Below are positions 33,675 to 43,076 of a DNA stretch of 64,000 nt, piece after piece; positions within the stretch are counted from its first letter, which is position 1, and the number at the start of each line of letters is the position of its first letter. Position numbers and translations under genes: made by a program. This DNA comes from Terriglobia bacterium (GTDB taxonomy: Bacteria; Acidobacteriota; Terriglobia; Terriglobales; Acidobacteriaceae), in assembly GCA_020072815.1 (NCBI GenBank), contig JAIQGE010000005.1:302843-366842 (forward strand). The letters are read 5' to 3'. Under the pieces are notes generated by a model. The model was not told where the DNA came from. It did not search any database and saw only the letters and a program-made list of their open reading frames with translations.

Positions 33675-34552
33675 TCCTTGGGATTGGCTTCACACTGGCG
33701 AATGACTTTGTCGGCGGAACTTTCGGCCGGGGCTTCTGCTTGCTCTGCGTGATCTTTGTTCTGCTTCAGCGGGCGGGCATTGCCGCCGCGCGTGAGCGCC
33801 ACAATCTGTCCCATGATGCTGAGGGCAATTTCTTCCGGGCTGGCCGCGCCCAGATCAAGACCGGCCGGCGCCCAGACGCTCTCAACTTTCTCCGGCGAGA
33901 CGCCTTCCGCCAGCAGGTAATCCAGCACCAGCCGGGAACGGTGCGCGCTGGCCACCAGCGCAACATATGCAGCGCCGCCCTCGCCGGTTTTACTTTCCAA
34001 TGCCCGCTGCAGCCAGAGATGGTCATTCTTGTGCAGCGTGGCGATGACCACAAACGTCCGCGGACCGAAGGTGACTTCCTTCACGTCAAAATCCTGGTTG
34101 ATGATGCGGTGTGCGTTGGGGAATTTGCTGCGATCGGCGGACGGATCATGCACGGTGACGGAGAAGTTCATCAGGTGGCCGAGTGCAGCCAGCGTCTCGG
34201 CGATTCGTCCGTGGCCGGCGATGACCAGTTCCCGCTGCGGCACCACCGGCTCAATGTAAACGTCCATCATTCCTCCGCACGGCATGCCCACGCCCAGCAC
34301 TTCGTCCTGCATGTCCAGAGTAATGAGCGCGGGTTGTTCTGAGCGAATGCATTTCACGGCTTCGCTGCGGACCGCGCTTTCCGCGCAGCCGCCGCCCACC
34401 CAGCCGGTGACGATGTTGCCTTTGGCGTCAATCAGCGCCTTTGCGCCGCGCTTGGCGGACGACGACCCTTCCACGCGCACCACGGTGGCCAGCGCAAACG
34501 GCTGGCGCTGTGTGGCCAGCTCTCCGGCGCGACGATAGAGGTCATGAGACAT
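33671..34552 (-). CDS. XdhC/CoxI-family molybdenum-cofactor maturation protein
   Basis: This 293-residue protein has the N-terminal XdhC_CoxI domain (FALATVVRVEGSSSAKRGAKALI, GWVGGGCAESAV, LGVGMPCGGMMDVYIEPV). A C-terminal Rossmann domain follows (ELVIAGHGRIAETLAALGHLMNF, FVVIATLHKNDHLWLQRAL, WAPAGLDLGAASPEEIALSIMGQIVAL). XdhC proteins bind the Mo cofactor, promote its sulfuration and deliver it to xanthine-dehydrogenase-family enzymes. The CGG motif with Cys is intact. It reads towards the upstream fusion gene and away from coxM; 269 bp separate it from the coxM start. It is the second of three XdhC-type domains in this locus. Confidence 0.88.
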   Translation of the reverse strand: MSHDLYRRAGELATQRQPFALATVVRVEGSSSAKRGAKALIDAKGNIVTGWVGGGCAESAVRSEAVKCIRSEQPALITLDMQDEVLGVGMPCGGMMDVYIEPVVPQRELVIAGHGRIAETLAALGHLMNFSVTVHDPSADRSKFPNAHRIINQDFDVKEVTFGPRTFVVIATLHKNDHLWLQRALESKTGEGGAAYVALVASAHRSRLVLDYLLAEGVSPEKVESVWAPAGLDLGAASPEEIALSIMGQIVALTRGGNARPLKQNKDHAEQAEAPAESSADKVIRQCEANPKD

Positions 34553-34821
34553 GGGCAGTGGCAGTGAAGCTAAACCGTATCATAGCCCGGTCTGCGTTGG
34601 ACATTCAAACCCGGACATCCAGCTTCCGGCGGCAACGGAGAAGGGCATCCATCATGGGTGAAAATGCTTAGATGTCGAACTAATCAGATAGGATTTCCAC
34701 GGATTCGCGCAGCGCTGCGCTTTCCCCGTGCGCGCTGCATGTGATATAAAACTCCCGCTCCCCAAAAGCGGCAACGACCCTGTTGTCTCTATCGGGTATA
34801 TCCAGCTTGAAGAGGTGGAAG

Positions 34822-35688
34822 ATGATTCCTGCCGCTTTCGAGTACCTCCGGCCCAAGACCATCCCTGAAGCCGTGGCCCTCCTGCAGCAGCATGGAGACG
34901 ACGCCAAGATCCTGAGCGGCGGCCAAAGCCTGATCCCCATGATGAAGCTGCGTCTAGCGCGTCCGGCGGTCCTCATTGACATCAACCGTATCGCCGGCCT
35001 CTCTTATATTAAGGAAGACGGCGGCTTCCTGAAGATTGGCGGGCTGACGCGCGAAGCCGAACTCGAAGCCTCGCCGGTTCTGTCCAAGTATCCGCTGCTG
35101 CTGGATACCGCCCACGTGATCGCCGATCCGCAGGTCCGCAACATGGCGACCGTCGGCGGCAATCTGGCGCACGGCGATCCCGCGAACGACCATCCGGCGA
35201 CCATGATGGCCCTGGGCGCGCAAATCGTCGCCACCGGCAGCAAAGGCGAGCGCGTCATCCCCATTGACGAGTTCTTCGTCACGCTGTTTACCACGGCGCT
35301 CAAGCACGATGAGATTCTCACTGAGATTCGCATTCCCATTCCGCCCGCCAAGAGCGGCGGCGCGTACGTGAAACTGGAGCGCAAAGTCGGCGACTTTGGC
35401 ACCGCTGCGGTGGCCGTGCAGTTGACGCTCGATGGCGGCGGCGCAATCCAGAAGATTGGCATCGCGCTGACCAACGCCGGACCAACACCCATCCGGGCCA
35501 AGAAGGCGGAAGATGCGCTGCGCGGCAAGAAGCCCGACGCAGCCGCCATCGCCCAGGCAGCGCAGCTTGCGTCCGACGACGCCCAGCCGGGCGCTGACCT
35601 GCGTGGTCCGGTGGCCTATAAGAAAGGCCTGGCCAAGGAATTAACCAAGCGCGCGCTGGCGATCGCGTTGCAACGCGCAGGCAAATAG
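34822..35688 (+). CDS. coxM: Aerobic CO dehydrogenase medium (FAD) subunit
   Basis: This 288-residue flavoprotein subunit has the FAD-binding motifs SGGQSLIPMMKLRLARP (about 33-49) and TVGGNLAHGDPANDHPA (about 110-126), and the C-terminal CO_deh_flav domain ending GPVAYKKGLAKELTKRAL. It takes electrons from the iron-sulfur subunit and passes them to the quinone pool or other acceptor. ATG 34822 follows GAGGTGG. It is the first gene of the coxMSL unit, in the order usual for this enzyme. About 268 bp upstream separate it from the divergent xdhC gene; no promoter could be fixed. Confidence 0.92.
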   Translation: MIPAAFEYLRPKTIPEAVALLQQHGDDAKILSGGQSLIPMMKLRLARPAVLIDINRIAGLSYIKEDGGFLKIGGLTREAELEASPVLSKYPLLLDTAHVIADPQVRNMATVGGNLAHGDPANDHPATMMALGAQIVATGSKGERVIPIDEFFVTLFTTALKHDEILTEIRIPIPPAKSGGAYVKLERKVGDFGTAAVAVQLTLDGGGAIQKIGIALTNAGPTPIRAKKAEDALRGKKPDAAAIAQAAQLASDDAQPGADLRGPVAYKKGLAKELTKRALAIALQRAGK

Positions 35689-35742
35689 AGTTCATTCATC
35701 AAGCAGAAACAGGTCGCGGAAATTGCCGGAGGAATGCAAGCG

Positions 35743-36228
35743 ATGGCGAAACAGATGATCAAAATCAAAATCAACGGGCGGGAGCGTGAAGCCGCCGCTG
35801 AGCCCAGGCTGCTGCTGGTGCATTTTATCCGCGAGGCCCTGGGCCAGACCGGCACACACATTGGCTGCGACACCAGCAACTGCGGCGCGTGCACCGTCAT
35901 CCTGAACGGCAAGACGGTGAAGTCGTGCACCATGTTCGCCGTGCAGGCGGATGGCGCGGAGATCATGACCGTGGAAGGCCTCATCCAGGGCGGCAAGTGG
36001 CATCCGTTGCAGGAAGGCTTCAAGGAAGAGCACGGCCTGCAATGCGGGTTCTGCACGCCGGGCATGCTCATGTCGTCGTATGCATTGCTGCAGAAGAACC
36101 CCAATCCCAGCGAGGCCGACATTCGCTGGGGCATCTCCGGCAATCTGTGCCGCTGCACCGGATACCAGAACATTGTGAAGGCGGTTCAATTTGCCGCGAA
36201 GAAGATGGCGCAAGGAGGGACAAAATAA
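35743..36228 (+). CDS. coxS: Aerobic CO dehydrogenase small (2Fe-2S) subunit
   Basis: This 161-residue subunit has two [2Fe-2S] clusters. The plant-ferredoxin-like cluster is held by Cys42, Cys47, Cys50 ([10 protein letters not shown]) and Cys62. The second, helical-domain cluster is held by Cys101, Cys104 (CGFCTPGM), Cys136 and Cys138 (CRCTGYQ). It relays electrons from the Mo-Cu centre to FAD. ATG 35743 is chosen with GGAGG at good spacing; ATG 35734 would put GGAGG directly on the start. Its stop overlaps the coxL start in TAATG. Confidence 0.93.
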   Translation: MAKQMIKIKINGREREAAAEPRLLLVHFIREALGQTGTHIGCDTSNCGACTVILNGKTVKSCTMFAVQADGAEIMTVEGLIQGGKWHPLQEGFKEEHGLQCGFCTPGMLMSSYALLQKNPNPSEADIRWGISGNLCRCTGYQNIVKAVQFAAKKMAQGGTK

Positions 36229-38579
36229 TGTTTAAGACGACTCCCGAAGTGGGTGGCATGGGCCATTCCATCAAGCGCAAAGAAGATTCCCGCTTCATCC
36301 AGGGCCGCGGCAATTACGTTGACGACGTCAACCTGCCGGGCATGGTGTTCGGCCACATGGTGCGCAGCCCGTACGCGCACGCGCGCCTCAAGAAAGTGGA
36401 CATCAGCAAAGCCATGAAACTCCCCGGCGTGCTGGCGGTGATCACCGGTGAAGACCTGGCCAAAGCCGGCCTGGCATGGATGCCCACGCTCTCCGGCGAT
36501 AAGCAGATGGTCCTGGCCACCGGCAAAGTGTTGTTTCAGGCGCAGGAAGTGGCGTTCGTAGTGGCCGAAGACCGCTACGTCGCCGCCGACGCCGCTGACC
36601 TGGTGGAAGTGGAGTATGAAGAGCTGCCGGTGCTGGTTGATCCCAAGAAGTCGATGGATCCCGGCGCGCCGCTGCTGCGCGAAGATCGCGAACAGAAAGA
36701 CAACCACATCTTCCACTGGGAAGTAGGCGACAAACAAGCAACCAATAAAGCTTTCGACGCCGCGCCCGTCAAAGCCAAAGTGGACGCGTTCTTCCAGCGT
36801 TGCCATCCGGCGCCGCTGGAGACCTGCGGCTGCGTGGCCGATTACAACACTGCCACCAGTAAGCTCACCGTCTATCTCACGTCGCAGGCGCCGCATGCGC
36901 ATCGCACGTTGTTCTCGCTGGTCGGCAACATTCCGGAGCAGAACATCCGCATCATTTCTCCGGACATCGGCGGGGGATTCGGCAATAAAGTCCCTATCTA
37001 TCCCGGCTACGTGTGCGCGGTTGTCGCTTCGCTCACCACCGGCCTGCCGGTCAAGTGGATTGAGACGCGCACGGAGAACCTGATGTCCACGGGCTTTGCC
37101 CGCGACTACCACATGACGGCCGAAGTCGCCGCCAACAAAGACGGCAAAATGACCGCCCTGCGGGTGAAGACGCTGGCCGATCACGGCGCGTTCAACGCTG
37201 CGGCGCAGCCCACCAAGTTTCCTGCCGGGCTGTTCAGTATCTGCAGCGGCTCGTACGATCTGCCGACCGCGTTCTGCGAAGTGGACGGCGTTTACACCAA
37301 TAAAGCGCCGGGCGGCATCGCTTACCGGTGTTCGTTCCGCGTGACGGAAGCGGCATACCTGATCGAACGCGTGGTGGACGTGCTGGCCGACGAACTGAAG
37401 ATGGACCCGGCGGAAATTCGCCAGAAGAACTTCATTCCGGCCAACGCGTTTCCGTATAAGTCTCCGCTGGGCTGGGAGTATGACAGCGGCAACTACCAGG
37501 ACAATCTGAAACTCGCGCTGGACAAAATCGGCTACAAAGATCTGCTCAAGGAGCAGGCAGAAAAACGCAAGAAGGGCGAGCTGATGGGCATCGGCATCTC
37601 CACGTTTACGGAAATCGTTGGCGCGGGCCCGGCGCACACCTTCGACATTGCCGGCATCAAGATGTTTGACAGCGCGGAGATCCGCATACATCCCACGGGC
37701 AAAGCCATCTGCCGCATGGGCACCAAGAGCCAGGGCCAGGGCCACGAGACCACCTACGCGCAGATCGTCGCGCAGGAGCTGGGCATCCCGGCAGCCGACG
37801 TGATGGTGGAAGAGGGTGACACAGACACTGCTCCCTACGGCCTGGGCACATACGCCAGCCGCAGTACGCCGACCTCCGGCGCCGCAACAGCCGTGGCCGC
37901 GCGCAAGATTCGCGACAAAGCCCGCAAGATTGCCGCGTATTTGCTGGAATGCAGCGAGCAGGATTTGGAATGGGAGCCCGGCAAGTTTTTCGTAAAAGGC
38001 TCGCCAAGCAAATCCAAGACCATCCAGGAAATTGCCTTCGCCGCGTATACCAATCATCCACCAGATCAGGAAGCCGGCCTGGAAGCGGTGGACTACTACA
38101 ATCCGCCCAACCTGACGTTCCCGTTTGGCGCCTACATCGCTGTGGTGGACATTGACAAAGGCACGGGTGAAGTCAAAGTAAGGCGTTTCATGGCGGTGGA
38201 CGATTGCGGCAACATCATCAATCCCATGATCGTGGAAGGCCAGATTCACGGCGGCCTGACCGAAGGCCTGGCCATCGCGTTCATGCAGGAGATCAGTTAC
38301 GACGAAAGCGGCAACGTGCAGGGCGGCACCTTCATGGACTACCTGCTGCCAACCGCGGTGGAGACGCCGAACTGGGAGACCGACAAAACGGTCACGCCGT
38401 CACCGCATCATCCGTTCGGCGCTAAGGGTATTGGCGAATCGCCCAACGTGGGCTCGCCCGCCGCGTTCGTCAACGCCGTGGTGGACGCGCTGTCCCACCT
38501 GGGCGTGAAGCACATTGATATGCCCATCACGCCGTGGAAGGTGTGGAACATCCTGAAGGAAAAGGGAATCACGAGTTAA
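36228..38579 (+). CDS. coxL: Form I aerobic CO dehydrogenase large (Mo-Cu) subunit
   Basis: This 783-residue catalytic subunit carries AYRCSFR with Cys368, the signature that separates form I (true CO-oxidising) CoxL from form II proteins, which have AYRGAGR. The Cys binds copper in the [CuSMoO2] centre. Other family segments are [16 protein letters not shown], the cofactor-contact [22 protein letters not shown], and GAKGIGESP with the active-site Glu737. ATG 36228 is preceded by AGGAGGG and overlaps the coxS stop by one base. Together with CoxM and CoxS it oxidises CO to CO2 in the cytoplasm, on the membrane side. This indicates an ability to use CO, possibly at trace levels. Confidence 0.96.
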   Translation: MFKTTPEVGGMGHSIKRKEDSRFIQGRGNYVDDVNLPGMVFGHMVRSPYAHARLKKVDISKAMKLPGVLAVITGEDLAKAGLAWMPTLSGDKQMVLATGKVLFQAQEVAFVVAEDRYVAADAADLVEVEYEELPVLVDPKKSMDPGAPLLREDREQKDNHIFHWEVGDKQATNKAFDAAPVKAKVDAFFQRCHPAPLETCGCVADYNTATSKLTVYLTSQAPHAHRTLFSLVGNIPEQNIRIISPDIGGGFGNKVPIYPGYVCAVVASLTTGLPVKWIETRTENLMSTGFARDYHMTAEVAANKDGKMTALRVKTLADHGAFNAAAQPTKFPAGLFSICSGSYDLPTAFCEVDGVYTNKAPGGIAYRCSFRVTEAAYLIERVVDVLADELKMDPAEIRQKNFIPANAFPYKSPLGWEYDSGNYQDNLKLALDKIGYKDLLKEQAEKRKKGELMGIGISTFTEIVGAGPAHTFDIAGIKMFDSAEIRIHPTGKAICRMGTKSQGQGHETTYAQIVAQELGIPAADVMVEEGDTDTAPYGLGTYASRSTPTSGAATAVAARKIRDKARKIAAYLLECSEQDLEWEPGKFFVKGSPSKSKTIQEIAFAAYTNHPPDQEAGLEAVDYYNPPNLTFPFGAYIAVVDIDKGTGEVKVRRFMAVDDCGNIINPMIVEGQIHGGLTEGLAIAFMQEISYDESGNVQGGTFMDYLLPTAVETPNWETDKTVTPSPHHPFGAKGIGESPNVGSPAAFVNAVVDALSHLGVKHIDMPITPWKVWNILKEKGITS

Positions 38580-38585
38580 CCAAGC

Positions 38586-39188
38586 ATGGCAGTCAAGATC
38601 GAGAAGACGTTTCAGGTCAGCGAGCCCATAGACAAGGTGTGGGCCTTCCTCAGCGATCCCAGGAAAGTGGCAACGTGCATTCCCGGCGCGCAGATCACCG
38701 AGCAGGTGGATGACAAAACTTACAAAGGCGCCATCAGCGTGAAGGTCGGTCCCAGCGTGACCGACTACAAAGGCGAAGTGCAGATCATCCGCCTGGACAA
38801 CGCCACCCATGAGATTGAACTGGTGGGCAAAGGCCAGGACGTTCGCGGCAAAGGCAGCGCGTCCATGAAGATGACCGGCAAGCTGCGCGCGCTGGACGCC
38901 AACAGCACGGAGATGGTGAGCGATTCCGAGCTGAACGTCGTCGGCATCCTGGCGCAGATGGGTGCGCGGGTGATCAATGAAGTTTCCAACATCATGTTTG
39001 AGCAGTTCACCACCAATTTCCGCCAGAAGTTGCAAGGCGGCGGGGCGGCGACTGACGAGGCCATTGCCAAGCCCATCAGCGGCCTGGGGCTGGCTTTCTC
39101 CGCGCTGAAGGCCACCATTACCGGACATTCCGCTGGCGAAACGAAATCCGCAGAGAAACCCAAAGACGCTCCCGGTGGAAAGACCTAA
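38586..39188 (+). CDS. coxG: CoxG, SRPBCC-domain membrane-recruitment factor
   Basis: This 200-residue protein has the CoxG/SRPBCC fold at residues 1-145 (IEKTFQVSEPIDKVWAFLSDPRKVATCIPGAQI, GAISVKVGPSVTDYKGEVQI, SELNVVGILAQMGARVINEVSN). A flexible Ala/Lys/Gly-rich tail follows. CoxG is known to recruit CO dehydrogenase to the membrane and to bind quinone. It lies 6 nt after coxL, so it is cotranslated with the structural subunits. The C-terminal tail after residue 160 is low complexity and could serve as a membrane tether or linker (inference). Confidence 0.9.
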   Translation: MAVKIEKTFQVSEPIDKVWAFLSDPRKVATCIPGAQITEQVDDKTYKGAISVKVGPSVTDYKGEVQIIRLDNATHEIELVGKGQDVRGKGSASMKMTGKLRALDANSTEMVSDSELNVVGILAQMGARVINEVSNIMFEQFTTNFRQKLQGGGAATDEAIAKPISGLGLAFSALKATITGHSAGETKSAEKPKDAPGGKT

Positions 39189-39194
39189 GCTTTC

Positions 39195-40106
39195 ATGGCC
39201 TCCCCCACTCTTCCTCAGGGCAAGCGAATCCAGGAACCCGACGACGTGGTGTGCGCCTTTGAGCAGCACGGCTACATTACCGATGCCGCGCTGGCGACTG
39301 TAATTTTTCTCGGCGCCAAGCTGGGCAAGCCTGTCCTGTTGGAAGGCCACGCCGGCCTGGGAAAAACCGAAGTCGCCAAAGTGCTTGCGGCTTTTCTCGG
39401 CGTGCCCCTGATCCGCCTGCAATGTTACGAAGGCCTGGACATCAACTCCGCCGTTTATGAATGGAATTACCAGAAGCAGTTGCTGGCCATCAAGATTGAA
39501 GAGGGCACCGGCCAGTCGGTTGAAGAAAAAGAAAAACACATCTTCGGCCGCGAGTTTCTGCTGGAGCGCCCGCTGCTCCAGGCCATCCAGTCGGAGCATG
39601 TCTCGCCCGTGCTGCTGGTGGATGAAGTAGACCGCGCCGACGAAGCGTTCGAAGCCTTTCTCCTCGAGCTGCTCTCCGATTTCCAGATCAGTATTCCCGA
39701 ATTCGGCACTATCCGCGCGAAGCACCTTCCGCATGTCATCCTTACTTCCAATCGCAGCCGCGAGTTGAGTGACGCGCTCAAGCGCCGCTGCCTGTACCAT
39801 TGGATTGAGTATCCGACGCTGGAAAAAGAATTGAAGATTGTGTCCGCGCGGCTGTCCGGCATCGAACAGGAATTGAGCAAACAGCTGGTTAGCTTTGTGC
39901 AAAGCGTGCGCAACCTACACTTGAACAAGTCCCCCGGCGTGGCGGAGACCCTGGATTGGGCGCAAGCGCTGATGTCCCTGGGCAAACACAAGCTGGACCA
40001 GGAGTCGGTGGAGGCGACGCTGGGCTGCTTGGCAAAGTCTGTGGAAGATGGCGCGAAGATCAAGGGCGCGGGCGTTGAGAAGATGATCTCGCAAGCGGGT
40101 TCTTGA
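39195..40106 (+). CDS. coxD: CoxD, MoxR-type AAA+ ATPase for CODH maturation
   Basis: This 303-residue MoxR-family ATPase has Walker A at 50-60 (EGHAGLGKTEV), Walker B VLLVDEVDRADEAFEAFLLELL, sensor 1 VILTSNRSRELSDALKRRCLYHWIEYP and the arginine-finger region. CoxD is required for sulfuration of the Mo site in the CoxL precursor. It starts 6 nt after coxG, and its stop overlaps the coxE start in TGATG. Partner proteins are the VWA protein CoxE and the XdhC-like CoxF that follow. Confidence 0.92.
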   Translation: MASPTLPQGKRIQEPDDVVCAFEQHGYITDAALATVIFLGAKLGKPVLLEGHAGLGKTEVAKVLAAFLGVPLIRLQCYEGLDINSAVYEWNYQKQLLAIKIEEGTGQSVEEKEKHIFGREFLLERPLLQAIQSEHVSPVLLVDEVDRADEAFEAFLLELLSDFQISIPEFGTIRAKHLPHVILTSNRSRELSDALKRRCLYHWIEYPTLEKELKIVSARLSGIEQELSKQLVSFVQSVRNLHLNKSPGVAETLDWAQALMSLGKHKLDQESVEATLGCLAKSVEDGAKIKGAGVEKMISQAGS

Positions 40107-41242
40107 TGCAGCAACCAGACAGCCTGACCGCGCTGATTACCGCATTCTGCCGCTTTGCGCGGGCCGAAGGCCTTTCTGCCGGCGTGAAGGAATCCGTGAC
40201 CGCGCTGGAGGCGACGCGCGCCGTGGGGATCGCTGACCGGGAAGTGCTCCGGCTGGCATTGCGCTCCGTGCTGTGCTCATCGAAAGACGAGTGGGACAAG
40301 TTTGACGACCTGTTTTGGCTCTTCTGGCGGGATGCTGATCGCGACAAAAGCCGCAAGAGGCCGATGTCGCAAGGGAAGAAAAAAGACGAGCGTCCTCCCC
40401 GGGAGGCGGCGTCTTCTTTTATGGGAAACAGCGGCGCGGGCCGCGAAGCTGAAGAAGACGGCGGACGCGCTGTGGTGGGCGCCGCCACCACCGAGCGCTT
40501 GAAGCGCGCAGACTTCTCTCAAGTAAAGCAGAAAGATCTGGCTGAACTCGAGCGGCTGGCGGTGCGCCTGTTGAAGCAGATGAGCACGCGGCTTTCGCGC
40601 AGAATGAAGATCATGCGGCCGCGCGGCCGGGTGGATTTGCGGCGGACCATCCGGCACAGCATCAGCCGGGGCGGCGACCCCATCACCCTCAGTTTTCGCA
40701 ATAAAAAGCTGCAACAGGACCGCCTTACCGTCCTGCTGGACATCAGCGGCTCCATGAACGCGTATAGCCTGTTTCTGCTCCGGTTCGCGTACGCGTTGCA
40801 GAAGCATTTCAAGCGCGTGGACACATTTCTGTTCAGCACGCAACTGGCGGAGATAACTCCCATGCTGCGCAGCCGCGATTTATACCAGGCGTTGTTTTCA
40901 CTCGGCCAGGTGTCAGCCGGGTGGTCGGGCGGCACGAAAATTGGCGAATCATTGCGTGACTTTAACGCGGTCTATGGACGCAAGCTGCTTTCGCGCCATA
41001 CGCTGTTTCTGATTCTCAGCGACGGATGGGACACGGGCGAACCCGACATGCTGGCTGAGCAACTCGACGCCATCAGGCGCCGCGTGCGCAAGATCATCTG
41101 GCTGAACCCGCTGCTGGGCATGGCGGAATATCAGCCGGTAACGCGCGGTATGAGCGCGGCGCTCCCGTTCATTGACGTGTTTGCTGCGGCGCACAATTTG
41201 GAGAGCCTGCTGGCGCTGGAGCGGCATCTAACGCGAAGTTAG
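40106..41242 (+). CDS. coxE: CoxE, VWA-domain partner of the CoxD ATPase
   Basis: This 378-residue protein has an N-terminal helical region, a charged linker at about 85-130 rich in Lys/Arg/Glu, and a C-terminal von Willebrand A domain. The MIDAS motif is DISGSM at 212-217, with a conserved Thr/Asp further on (SGGTKIG and LSDGWDTGEPD). MoxR-VWA pairs act together in metalloenzyme activation. The ATG overlaps the coxD stop by one base. CoxE is implicated in activating the CODH precursor, probably at the copper step. Confidence 0.9.
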   Translation: MQQPDSLTALITAFCRFARAEGLSAGVKESVTALEATRAVGIADREVLRLALRSVLCSSKDEWDKFDDLFWLFWRDADRDKSRKRPMSQGKKKDERPPREAASSFMGNSGAGREAEEDGGRAVVGAATTERLKRADFSQVKQKDLAELERLAVRLLKQMSTRLSRRMKIMRPRGRVDLRRTIRHSISRGGDPITLSFRNKKLQQDRLTVLLDISGSMNAYSLFLLRFAYALQKHFKRVDTFLFSTQLAEITPMLRSRDLYQALFSLGQVSAGWSGGTKIGESLRDFNAVYGRKLLSRHTLFLILSDGWDTGEPDMLAEQLDAIRRRVRKIIWLNPLLGMAEYQPVTRGMSAALPFIDVFAAAHNLESLLALERHLTRS

Positions 41243-41394
41243 AAATGCATTTCAGGACGGCTGTGCTCTGAAGCGTTGTATCTTATGTTTTGGAAACGCA
41301 AGGTCCCTCAGCCCTATTCGCAAGCGGATGAGAGCGCTTGCTCGTAGGACGAGCTTCGGGATGACGAACCAACGACAAAAGATAAGTGCAAACC

Positions 41395-42393
41395 ATGTTT
41401 GATGACTTTCTCAAAAAATCGGCAGAGCTAGCCGTCCAGGGCGAATCGTTTGCCGTGGCGACGGTGGTCCGTTGCGAGGCGCCGACGTCCGGCAAGCCCG
41501 GCGACAAGGCCATCATCCACGCCGACGGAAAACTCTGGGGCTGGATTGGCGGAGGCTGCGCGCAGCCGGTGGTGGTGAAAGAAGCGCTGAAGTCGCTCAG
41601 CGACGGACGGCCGCGGCTGGTGCGCATCAGCCCTTCCAGCGACGGGTCAGAAGAAGGCGTGGTGGATTACACCATGACCTGCCACAGCGGAGGCGTGTTG
41701 GACATTTACATTGAACCGGTCCTGCCCAAACCACACGTGGTGATTCTGGGACGCTCGCCCATCGCGCAGACCCTGGCGCGGCTCAGCCGGACGATTGGCT
41801 ATGCCGTTTCCGTGGTTGCCGAAGAGCTGTCCGCGGAGAGCTTCGCCGACGCGGAACTCATCGCCAACAAAGATTTCGACTTGAGCGGAATCAGAGTTAC
41901 ACCACAAACCTACGTTGTGGTCTCAACCCAGGGCGAGGACGACGAAGGCGCATTGGAGCAAGCCGTGCGAAGCAACTTCGCGTACGTGGCCTTTGTGGCG
42001 AGCAGAACAAAGTCGCAAAAGTTATTCGATTACCTGCGCGGAAAAGGCATTGCGGAAGACCGTCTGAAGCGAGTCCGAGTTCCGGCGGGCCTCAATATCG
42101 GCGCGAGCACGCCGGAAGAGATTGCTGTGAGCATCCTGGCGGAGCTGATCCAGCAGCGCGCGCAGAAAACCAAGGCCGATGCTAACCTCAATGCCAAAGG
42201 CAGTGCCGGACCAACGGGCATGCAGTTGCCGGTGCTCAACTCCCAGGCGCGGGACCCGATCTGCGGCATGTCGGTGGACACCAGCAAAGCCAAGTACAAA
42301 AGGGAATATCAAGGAAAATGGTTTTACTTCTGCTGCGGGGGTTGTGAGCAGAAGTTTGCAGCCAATCCGCAAGAGTTTGCGAATCAGCAATAA
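41395..42393 (+). CDS. coxF: CoxF-like XdhC protein with C-terminal YHS metal-binding domain
   Basis: This 332-residue protein has an XdhC_CoxI domain (FAVATVVRCEAPTSGKPGDKAII, GWIGGGCAQPVVVKEAL), an XdhC Rossmann domain (HVVILGRSPIAQTLARLSRTIG, RVPAGLNIGASTPEEIAVSILAELI) and a linker. A YHS domain occupies residues 287-332 (DPICGMSVD, then EYQGKWFYFCCGGCEQKF and NPQEF). Cysteines 290, 313, 314 and 317 are in the usual metal-ligand places. YHS/TRASH domains bind Cu or other soft metals. CoxF is thought to help copper insertion, so the fusion suggests a built-in copper carrier. ATG 41395 is preferred over GTG 41386; 152 bp separate it from coxE. Confidence 0.88.
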   Translation: MFDDFLKKSAELAVQGESFAVATVVRCEAPTSGKPGDKAIIHADGKLWGWIGGGCAQPVVVKEALKSLSDGRPRLVRISPSSDGSEEGVVDYTMTCHSGGVLDIYIEPVLPKPHVVILGRSPIAQTLARLSRTIGYAVSVVAEELSAESFADAELIANKDFDLSGIRVTPQTYVVVSTQGEDDEGALEQAVRSNFAYVAFVASRTKSQKLFDYLRGKGIAEDRLKRVRVPAGLNIGASTPEEIAVSILAELIQQRAQKTKADANLNAKGSAGPTGMQLPVLNSQARDPICGMSVDTSKAKYKREYQGKWFYFCCGGCEQKFAANPQEFANQQ

Positions 42394-42473
42394 ATCAGCG
42401 ATTAGGTCGGCGCGCCAATCTTCAGGAAGTTCTTAGAAAAAGCAGTCCCGCTCAACAGACGCCTTTGATGCAC

Positions 42474-42511
42474 ACTAAGTAAATACTATTAGAAATAACT
42501 AATAAACTAAG
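42474..42511. promoter_or_regulatory. AT-rich cluster of CTAA/TTAG half-sites
   Basis: Four CTAA or TTAG half-sites lie within 38 bp, including the inverted pair TATTAG-N6-CTAATA. The same half-sites form palindromes in front of blaI and htrA, but the geometry here is different. The cluster lies about 150 bp upstream of the unknown gene at 42660. Confidence 0.35.
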
Positions 42512-42659
42512 CTGCTCCATTAGCCGTGTCTAATCCTTCCCGTTTTGGAACTTCCTAATTACTGAAGTTATGCATGTCGTAGTGCGATAGTCAATTTTTG
42601 CGAGCAATAGCTGCTCTTCATGGGGTACTGTAGGTAGAACTGAGGAAGTGCAAAGCAAG

Positions 42660-43076
42660 ATGAAGAGCAGTCACCCAGAACTGTCCGCAGCGTTGACCGA
42701 TCTAACCGCTGAGCTTCGCCGGATTGATGCGAGTTTGAAGTCCGAGCAGGCGCCTGATGATGGCGTTCTGCGAGAGTTCCGCCGCGTGCTGGACGATGTC
42801 CGCTTGACCGCATGGACCGTGAACGAACTCATGACCGTCCGGAAGAGCGGTAAAGACCCGCAGCCCATGCTCTCATTCCTGGCCAGCGAGCGGCTTCGCC
42901 GCCTGGCGCGGATGATGAAAGACGTTTCGGCGGACATGGACCATGGCCTCTTCACCTGGGACACCAGCGGCATACAGAATCTGGCCGATTCCGTTAATCT
43001 TGTGCAGGCTGGGCTGTCCATTCTCATCCTCCGTCACCGGGAACGTTTTCAAAAGGTGGGCGAAGGCGGACGGTAG
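42660..43076 (+). CDS. Small cytoplasmic protein of unknown function
   Basis: This 138-residue protein is predicted to be all-alpha and soluble, with amphipathic helices (LSAALTDLTAELRRIDASLKSEQ, LREFRRVLDDVRLTAWTVNELMTV, ERLRRLARMMKDVSADMDHGLF). I do not recognise a family. The start may be GTG 42648 or ATG 42660; GAGGAAG lies just upstream of both. It is followed by 251 bp that contain the promoter region of blaI. AT-rich DNA with CTAA/TTAG half-sites lies upstream, so BlaI control is possible. Confidence 0.6.
   Translation: MKSSHPELSAALTDLTAELRRIDASLKSEQAPDDGVLREFRRVLDDVRLTAWTVNELMTVRKSGKDPQPMLSFLASERLRRLARMMKDVSADMDHGLFTWDTSGIQNLADSVNLVQAGLSILILRHRERFQKVGEGGR

Noticed and set aside
35889..36227. 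Extension of coxL to an upstream start inside coxS
   Set aside because: The extension is out-of-frame coxS sequence; the ATG at 36228 has a strong ribosome site and gives the normal CoxL N-terminus.
36186..38249. A 687-codon open frame on the minus strand opposite coxL
   Set aside because: It is the antisense shadow of a gene with strong GC-rich codon bias; the plus strand encodes an unmistakable CoxL with all active-site motifs.
38400..39902. A 500-codon minus-strand frame opposite coxG and coxD
   Set aside because: It runs through the end of coxL, coxG and most of coxD and has no recognisable domain; the opposite strand has clear family proteins.
41290..41380. Possible dispersed repeat between coxE and coxF
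   Set aside because: The CTTCGGGATGACG-like stretch resembles repeats seen in related genomes, but only one copy occurs in this window, so it cannot be supported here.
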